Below, piece by piece: positions 57,227 to 64,000 of a DNA stretch of 64,000 bases (positions within the stretch are counted from its first letter, which is position 1; each line of letters begins with the position of its first letter). The stretch covers positions 3,658,001-3,722,000 of the forward strand of contig JAJUBI010000003.1 of assembly GCA_022419385.1 (NCBI GenBank), written 5' to 3'. The position numbers and the translations under genes are program-made. The notes beneath the pieces were generated by a model that searched no databases, was not told where the DNA came from, and saw only the letters and a list, made by a program, of their open reading frames with translations. Origin of the DNA: Paraconiothyrium sp. Pb-2020 (Eukaryota > Ascomycota > Dothideomycetes > Pleosporales > Didymosphaeriaceae).

Positions 57227-59014
57227 ATGGAAAATCACAAAGTAACCAAGAAAATAACCTATTCAGGCAGAAGCAGAACTATACAGACCGATGAGCCTTT
57301 GCAGCATCCTAGGGCCGATGCCCTGCAACGACATTCAGCTGCTGTGACCCCAGCAACATCAGACGACGCGAATAACTACCAGGACAGCCTTCAAGCCAGC
57401 TCAGACTCTGACTACTCGGCCAATGAATTTTCTAGGTCGAAATTAAGCTCGACAGAACTCAGGGAAGTGCAAGCAGCCACCAAAAACCGTAATCCGGTGA
57501 AGCTGCCTGCGTCCGCAACCACGTTACAGATTGCCAGATTGCATGTCCAGCTCGATGATTCGAGATACGCTGAAACTCACCAATCATTCGGTTACACCGC
57601 TCTTGTAAGTTACGGTACCTCAAACGCTCCTGAAATCTCTAACATGGCTGGCCAGGTCGACCTTGCGTACCAGGCATCCAAGGCTGCTGAGCATGTGTTC
57701 TTCGCCCACAAGTCAGCCTTCAAGCAGATTGAGTCCTGGAGACAACACGGAATCCTCATCCTCGCAAGCATTCCAAAGCGTATACTTCTGCCGCTCCTCG
57801 ATGGCTCGTTCTCTAGGAGGATCATGAGCCCTAGCGCTACACAACCGGATTTGAAGATGTTTTGGGCGGTCAATGACGACAGAGACCAGATGTCAAGTTG
57901 GGCTCGCCGTGCAAATCAGAAAGGCGACTTCGTACCGGCCCTATATGTGCGAGAGCTCGTGGACGACCGCGGTCAATCGCCAACAGTAAAGCAGCTTCGG
58001 AAAATGGTCCTTCACCTTCGAGGGTACCTGTCAGGAGACCCTCGATTGCACCAGCAGAATGCAGACATAGACAACCAATCACGCTTGAACCGGTCGGACA
58101 AGAAGAGCATTGCAAGTGGACTTCACTACCATCTTCAAGGCAGTCCTACCAGGGTGCAGAACGCACACACGTTTGCAGATGCTTTGGAACGACGGCTTGA
58201 GGCTCTTGCACCTGTCGGATCAGCTGGAGAAGACATTCCCCTGCCAACACCCCTCCGGTACTTTGGATATTCGGCGAACGAGATTGACCGACAGAAAGCT
58301 CATGAGTCAGGAAAGACTTTCTTATCAGCTCTAGCACTCGACATTTTGAAGTACAATTACCAAGACAGTAACGGTGTGCCCGAATTCCGCTTTGAAACGC
58401 GGGTTTTCGCGTTCCTTACCAATTGCGAGGAGTGTTCGATTGGAGAAGAGCTGTTCACTCGCGTCGGGGGTGGCTACTTCTACACCGGCAGAGGCTTCAA
58501 CATCGCCGACGCTGGAGTATCCTGCGCGTCGGGGAACCTGGGTCCGAAGTCAAAGGAAGCTGCAGACACTCTATGGGGATATTGCATCAGTTTCCGGGAA
58601 GACGTACACTTCCTACGTCGGCTCGACGTTGAGCTAGACATTTCTGTGCCGAAATATAAAGCAGATAATGAACGCCGCAGGGAGGCAGCGGCGCAGAGGG
58701 AAAAGGATCGTGAAGAACAAAAAGAGAGGATACAAGCATTGGAGGATAGGGTCGCAGCACTCAAGGCGACCGCAGGCCCCTCAAAGGACAAGGTAAGTTC
58801 ACATCGTTGCGGAATCTACTTCGACCCAGACTTACCGTCGCAGCTACGAGCAAGCTTGAAAGAGCTTGAACAGGAAATGCACTCGAGGCAGAAGGAACAC
58901 CAACAGGCTGTTAAGGAACACCAACAGGCTGTTAAGGATCATGAAGACTTCATGCAGCAAGCTCGAAGTTTCTTACAGGAAGGTCGAAAGTTATTGCATG
59001 ACACAGAGGACTGA
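57227..59014 (+). CDS. Unrecognised protein with C-terminal coiled coil
   Basis: Not recognised. ATG 57227 begins MENHKVTKKITYSGRSR. The frame is 595 codons if read straight; a clear 51-nt intron (58793-58843, GTAAGT...CGCAG), in frame and stop-free, would reduce it to 578 aa. The N-terminal 90 residues are Ser/Asp-rich, and a globular region spans about 95-480. A charged coiled coil follows (ERRREAAAQREKDREEQKER), and after the intron a second helix holds a perfect duplication of KEHQQAV (21 nt repeated). There is no membrane segment or known motif. It lies between two unusual repeat arrays and looks lineage-specific. Confidence 0.65.
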   Translation: MENHKVTKKITYSGRSRTIQTDEPLQHPRADALQRHSAAVTPATSDDANNYQDSLQASSDSDYSANEFSRSKLSSTELREVQAATKNRNPVKLPASATTLQIARLHVQLDDSRYAETHQSFGYTALVSYGTSNAPEISNMAGQVDLAYQASKAAEHVFFAHKSAFKQIESWRQHGILILASIPKRILLPLLDGSFSRRIMSPSATQPDLKMFWAVNDDRDQMSSWARRANQKGDFVPALYVRELVDDRGQSPTVKQLRKMVLHLRGYLSGDPRLHQQNADIDNQSRLNRSDKKSIASGLHYHLQGSPTRVQNAHTFADALERRLEALAPVGSAGEDIPLPTPLRYFGYSANEIDRQKAHESGKTFLSALALDILKYNYQDSNGVPEFRFETRVFAFLTNCEECSIGEELFTRVGGGYFYTGRGFNIADAGVSCASGNLGPKSKEAADTLWGYCISFREDVHFLRRLDVELDISVPKYKADNERRREAAAQREKDREEQKERIQALEDRVAALKATAGPSKDKVSSHRCGIYFDPDLPSQLRASLKELEQEMHSRQKEHQQAVKEHQQAVKDHEDFMQQARSFLQEGRKLLHDTED

Positions 59015-59046
59015 AGTTGTTCGATAAGGTACGTAGCTTCCCAGAA

Positions 59047-59347
59047 CACTGGTTCTCAGAACCAGTCCCACCCAACGCACCGATTCCCAGAATCAGTGCT
59101 TCCCCACGTACCGGCTCTCAGAGACAGTACTTCCCACACACTGGCTCCCAGAGACAGTATTTCCCCACGTACCGGCTCTCAGAGACAGTACTTCCTATAC
59201 ACTGGCTCCCAGAGACAGTATTTCCCCACGTACCGGCTCTCAGAGACAGTACCTCCCAAAGCACTGGTTCCCAGAAACAGTGTGTTGTGCTATATACTGT
59301 GGTTCCCAGAACCATTGCTTTGCACACTTGGATTCCCAGAAGCAGTG
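59047..59347. repeat. Array of ten quasi-palindromes, about 31-bp spacing
   Basis: Ten copies of a degenerate inverted repeat. The first and best, ACTGGTTCTCAGAACCAGT, is a perfect palindrome around one C. Later units read CCGGCTCTCAGAGACAG and CTGGCTCCCAGAGACAG alternately, and the last three return to GGTTCCCAGAA forms. Spacing is about 31 bp. The array follows directly behind the stop of the 57227 gene. Frames through it (59017-59400, 59118-59369) are repeat translations, not genes. Confidence 0.8.
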
Positions 59348-60718
59348 TAAGGATGCATGGGCTTGGCATGAATGCAGGGGTATGTAGGACCCTAGGCTAG
59401 CTTAGCAGAAAGACCAATCTATACGTGCCATCTATCTATGACCCGTCACGTAGCAAGCAGTGTTTGTATGCATTGGGTTGCTAAACCTTTAGGAGAGACA
59501 CCAATACGGTGAAAACATGGCATCGGAACCGGATCAGGAACTGTCCCGAGCGTATGCATGTGCAAATCGAACAGTGACTGAGTCATCGCACGTGACAGCG
59601 GCGGCTCTTCGGTGCTCCAGTGTTTGAGGCACCGCCGGGTTGTTCGGCACGGCACCGAACGAATGATGATCTGGCCATTGGTCCGAGAACCAAGTGTGTG
59701 CTTCCCAACGCATGGCTCTGGGTTGGGCACCGAGAGAACGCGATCGAGAGACAGCAACTCAGGTGCTCGCGAGTTCCTCAATGATTCAGTTGTTGGGCAC
59801 ACGATCAACCTGTCGATCTTAATCGTGGGCCACGCGGGCTCTGGAAGCAGGTCTGGATCCTCTGCTCGCTCGTTACTAATTGATAATGGCAGAACGGGTA
59901 GAAGGAAAAGAAGCAAAGAAGAAAAAGCATTGGGAACGTTAGAGCTCAGGGCACTCTGAAGATCTATCCAGAACTGTAATGAAATTGCAAAAGCAGTATT
60001 TCTTAGCGACGGTTGTCACCTCAGAGCTCTTTCGATACCACAAGTCATTGACTGCTTTTGATCAATTGCGGGACAATACTGTCTGTTCATCGCTATCAGG
60101 TGAGATATGACTGACATTGTGTGTACTCCAGATCCACATCCGCCCTGTACAGGGAATGTCTGGTTAGATCCTTTCCAGGGGTAGCCCCTGACATGTTCAT
60201 GCTTAGTAGAATAAGCCGAGCCTTAAAAGGAGCGAACACGAATGGTAGCTGGCGCCGCTACAACCCCTGGCTAACGCATCGTTCCGGATGCCTGACTAAC
60301 CAATTGCGCAGTCGTGCGAAGCACATGTCAGTGAAAGCAGCACTTTGCAAAGAACGTTCGGACGGCGCAGAGGGATGATCCACGTCGGGACATAGAGCCC
60401 CTATACTTTGTATGCCGCGAGGGTCATGCAATCACGAAAGTTTCGTGGGGTTCTCCATGTTTGCTTTTCCACGGATCCATGAAGATCAAATGGCGAATGG
60501 GAATCCTTTTTCGATGCGAGATTGCGTGCGAGGTCACCCTTTTCTCTTGCCCTTACACAATTTAGTAGTGTCGCGATCGAAATATGGTACAGTAGATTTC
60601 AACGATTGAACGAATATGGTATCTGACGGACGCCGAGTCCTACGTGTACGCTCCAAGTCTAAGTATAAACATACAATCACTCCACCGTATTGTGTTGTAC
60701 AAGCGTAACAACTCGACT
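59348..60718. other. Intergenic region
   Basis: About 1.4 kb. Frames at 59446-59916 (minus) and 59612-59959 (plus) oppose each other and carry no domain. No gene is supportable. Confidence 0.4.
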
Positions 60719-62317
60719 CTACATCGGGCGTCGCATTTGTCTTTCGCCGTCACTTTTATCGCTACCTTCTCCAAGGCTCCAATGGCTCGGCGCTCTCGCG
60801 CCGCTTTTGTTTTGCATATGTACCAACTCCTGCTCGTCATCCTCAACCCTCGTAACCGTGAAGTTTGTATCCACCGTCTTGGTAATCCCTCCAAAGCTCT
60901 GCAACGCGGATCCCAGGCCCGATCTTGACTTCGAGCGTTTCGATTCGAGCTTGTTTGACGACAGCCGCGCGTTGGGCGTGCCAGAATATTCGTTGTAGTT
61001 GGAGTTCTGTTGAGTGGAGGAGAAGCACGAGGGGAAGATGAAGGCGAGGCATTTGCGGAGTGCGGGCATGCAGGCGCAGAAGATGCCGACGAAGCACGCG
61101 AGGACGCTCCAGTAAGCGGTGGGACAGTTATCCCAGGTGGCGTTCGTGGAGTTGGCGAAAGCGAGGAGCGATTGCAGGCGGAGGATGGAGACGATAGTCC
61201 CACTGAACAATGTTAGCTTTTGACATGCAACAGAGACAAGAATACTGACACTCCGCCCACGCTGAACATTGCTACGATCATGATGCGTTTCTTGAGACTC
61301 ATCTTCAGCTTGATGAGCTCTGGAATGGGAAGCGCGAAGATTATACAGTCGAAGACGATGTCGATGATCGCATGAGCCCAAACAAAAGCGTTCAGGTTGA
61401 TGCATTTGCCTTTGTGTAGGCCGTCCCACGATGTCCATATGTAGGTTATTGGTAGGCAGTTAACCGTGACTATGACGGTGAATATGAGCGTACTCAGCGC
61501 TCCCAGGCCGATGAGGACATTGACGACTTTGCGAAGCTTCTGGCGCGGGAACACGCGAAGGTAGAGGAAGAGGAATGCCAATTTCGTACATCCAATGGCT
61601 ACGAACCAGAATATCTCTGTGAGCCAGGTGAACTACGTATGCATGGTCAATTAACCTTCGTTGCTGCTGGGCGCACAGTTACTGTACTCACCTGAACGAT
61701 GCGGTATATTTGACCTGGTGTCAGCGTCCAGATATCCTTGCCGAAGCCAAGGCCTGACATGAGGAACTCCAAGATAGCCATTGGTATGGCGAAGACAAGC
61801 GCAGCCACACACATGGCATCGTCAAGCCAGAAGTCTGACCCTGACATCCAGACACGGACGGCGACTCCAATGATCGCCGCACCACCAGAGGTTCCCGCTA
61901 TGATGGGGGTAATATGTGTAATGTCGCGCACCGGAGCACCACACATGCTCTGGGTCGCATTTTGGGCAGCTGGAAAGTTAGCAGGTGAAGCCTTACGGCA
62001 CCGTAAGCTATGCGTACCTAAAGCATCAATCACGGTACAGGACTGCAGTACGCAACCTTGTATCGCGGCATTCAGAGACTCATCGGCGCATATGCAGGCC
62101 ACATCCGTAGCTGTGCACTTGTCCTGAGCTTTAAGACTGTCCTGAAGGCATTTCGTCTGCAGACATCAGTATCTTGCCAAGGTCGCATGTCCCACGAAGA
62201 AGTCTCTGGGACACGGAGAATCAAACTCACCGCACAGTCAGGCATCGACTGGCCCGCTACAAGAGTTACCAAGCCACCTAAAGGTGCGAGAAGCAGTGCG
62301 ACTCTAGATAGCCTCAT
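60719..62317 (-). CDS. CFEM-domain PTH11-like G-protein-coupled receptor
   Basis: A plasma-membrane receptor of the fungal PTH11 class, of the type used for sensing surfaces or host cues. Five exons (62231-62317, 62018-62156, 61692-61969, 61250-61632, 60719-61202) give 456 aa with every junction in frame. A signal peptide (MRLSRVALLLAPLGGLVTLV) is followed by an eight-cysteine CFEM domain starting MPDCATKCLQ and including VACICADESLNAAIQGC. The seven-helix rhodopsin-like region follows (DFWLDDAMCVAALVFAIPMA, FTWLTEIFWFVAIGCTKLAF, NLNAFVWAHAIIDIVFDCII), then a Ser/Lys-rich cytosolic tail. Intron 61203-61249 was placed at GTCAGT to keep the GTIVSILRLQSL frame. Confidence 0.9.
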
Positions 62318-63683
62318 GTTCTTTCGCTCAGCCAACTGGAAGAACAGGACCAACACCCAGGAGAACGGGTGTCACTCCACTATATGATTCCCTGGGCATG
62401 TACCCGGCATGGTTTCAACATCAGTGGGGAGCCTGACAAGACAGTGATCTGCCTTTTCCATCTGTGTTCGTAACGTCTAGGCTTCGGCGAGTTTGCGGGA
62501 CATGTGTCAAGCAGGTCAGGGACAGTCAAGGATCGTCAACGAAAAAAGGAACGCTTTGCGCAGCTTTGCACAGCTTTGACACAGTGTCTCTGTTCGGATT
62601 CGTGCACACCTCCTCAATCCGCTTTCCTCTCGACCATTGATCCCAGTCCGGACACATGCCGCCGCGTCGACCGTTATGGTCGCGCCCGTTAGCCCGCTCC
62701 TTCGGCTCCTAGAGTGGAGAATGGCGTGGGTCGCATAGCTTTGGCCATTTGCCGTTTGGGATTACGGGGCTGCGGTCAGGAAGCAGGTGGATTTTGCGCT
62801 GGGGAGCAACGCTCGTGTGCTACGTGAATGACGTCCTGCTTTGCCAAATTCACATTCGTCACCGCTACAACATCTTGCAATGAAACCTGGGGCGCCACTG
62901 TTGAAAAGCACGAAGAAGAAAAAGTGGTCTGATGCATGCGTGTGTGTGGCTTCGCACGGTGACTATCTAGTACTGTTGTGCTGTAGTGCTGCATGGCGTG
63001 TCACCGCGGACTGGGGGAGCGGGCGTTGCTCCGTCCCGCGGAAATGACCGCGAGGCTGTTGAGGCCTGGTAGGTCACCGAGTGTTTCCAAATCGAACTGT
63101 CCAGACTAACATGGGCTCTAGTACGTGCGCCAAATTCGCTCGACTGGGGTGATCGACTGGGGTGCGGGCCGATGCGGCGGTCTACCAGCTCGGTCCATGA
63201 CCCCTGCGGTGACCAAGAATCTCGTGTGGGGGCTGAAGCCCAGTACTGTGTATGCACACGCCGTGTGCACAAAATCGCATTCACGAATGAAGGTCGTCAT
63301 GATTGGAATGTCTCCGCGGACCAATGAACAAATGGCATGTCTCTGTTGCGATGGGTACTGAGACCCCTCGCTTGATCTCCTGGTTTGGGCTCATGGTACC
63401 CATGCAACACCACGGCTTCGCTTGGCGCATACAGCAATCTCTTCCTGTCTGGGAAAAGCCTTCTAGATGTGGGCCAGAGGTATGCGACAGCCCTTCCTAG
63501 GTGGCGCCAGCGCCGGCACTTGAAAGTGCATTCAGGGACGGGCGAGCGAATACGGCGCTGGACCCCAATGTAGAGAGGCGTACATATTATCCCCCCGGGT
63601 CTCGTTTGCACTGGTATTGAGGAGAGCTCCCTTGACCCTCGCTCTTTTTTATCTTTCTTTTTGAGAAAACTTTCCTAATTGCC
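62318..63683. other. Intergenic region between divergent GPCR and P450
   Basis: About 1.37 kb with only short frames. It should contain the promoters of both the minus-strand receptor and the plus-strand P450. Confidence 0.4.
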
Positions 63684-64000
63684 ATGGCCATCCTTCCGGA
63701 GACCATCCTGGGGCTTTCTCCTTGGACATGGCTGTTCAAGGTCGGTCCGATCTCCACTCTTGTTTACACCCTCCTATGGATGGTGTACGCAGTGACGCTG
63801 CATCCCCTTGCAAAAGTGCCAGGACCATTCTGGGCCTCGGTGACGCGGATTTGGTACATGTACCAGGTCTATATGGGTGACATGGATAAGGTGCAGCGTG
63901 CCATGCACAAGAAGTATGGTCCAGTGGTGCGGTTGGCGCCGAACGAAGTGACTTCTGCAAATGCCGCCGACATACCGAAGATCTATCGCCTTACAGATCC
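63684..64000 (+). CDS. Cytochrome P450, N-terminal part (cut by window end)
   Basis: ATG 63684 (MAILPETILGLSPWTW) opens a frame that runs off the window. It shows the N-terminal membrane anchor (ISTLVYTLLWMVYAVTL), the Pro-rich hinge (HPLAKVPGPFWASVTRIWYM) and the helix-A/strand-1 segment HKKYGPVVRLAPNEVT. These are standard for fungal microsomal P450s of the pisatin-demethylase/trichothecene type. The heme-binding Cys region lies outside the window, so integrity and substrate cannot be judged. It may be the first gene of a biosynthetic cluster to the right. Confidence 0.85.
   Translation, partial: MAILPETILGLSPWTWLFKVGPISTLVYTLLWMVYAVTLHPLAKVPGPFWASVTRIWYMYQVYMGDMDKVQRAMHKKYGPVVRLAPNEVTSANAADIPKIYRLTD

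Noticed and set aside
59047..59347. CRISPR-like appearance of the repeat array
   Set aside because: No unique spacers between conserved repeats; units are contiguous and degenerate, and the genome is eukaryotic.
59017..59400. 127-aa repetitive frame and its antisense counterpart
   Set aside because: Translation of the quasi-palindrome array; units do not keep a consistent protein repeat.

Overview
The window reads as nuclear DNA of a filamentous ascomycete (Pezizomycotina, most likely Dothideomycetes/Pleosporales). Genes sit on both strands and carry short introns (about 45-75 nt, GTRNGT donors, CTRAY branch points, YAG acceptors). The content is typical of that group: a CBM1-tailed pectin lyase, a Zn2Cys6 regulator, a CFEM-domain PTH11-like receptor, an RTA1 protein and a P450. 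The assignment below class level is inference. Intron boundaries were read by eye; reading-frame closure was checked for each spliced model.

Layout. 0-14 kb: HRD3/SEL1L-like ERAD protein (unclear 5' end), secreted pectin lyase, Zn2Cys6 factor, secreted PAF-acetylhydrolase-like lipase, two tandem ~59-aa Cys-rich mini-proteins, amidase. 14-23.4 kb: BAP31-like ER protein and DUS3 from a shared divergent promoter, a 1127-aa ankyrin protein, and a membrane-anchored protein with two six-cysteine modules. 24.8-29.5 kb: gene-poor, with a SesA/HeLo-like protein and small unknown genes. 29.9-40.2 kb: CTNNBL1-like splicing factor, a TA-flanked inverted-repeat element carrying a minisatellite, an RTA1 protein, an MFS transporter with an apparent one-base frameshift, a hypothetical protein, and a DHCR24-like sterol reductase. 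41.8-54.1 kb: a third Cys-rich mini-protein, an SFP1-like zinc-finger regulator, an SDR, and a ferroportin-like carrier. 54.3-60 kb: two unrecognised genes flanked by unusual tandem repeats, looking like a lineage-specific island. 60.7-64 kb: CFEM-GPCR and the start of a P450 cut by the window end.

Housekeeping genes (HRD3, BAP31, DUS3, CTNNBL1, SFP1, DHCR24) alternate with accessory, secreted or lineage-specific ones. I see no complete biosynthetic cluster and no tRNA, rRNA or CRISPR. The most unusual items are the Cys-rich mini-protein family with an intron inside a cysteine codon, the inverted-repeat element, a ten-fold array of quasi-palindromes at about 31-bp spacing, and a 20-bp duplication at a frame switch in the 54-kb gene.
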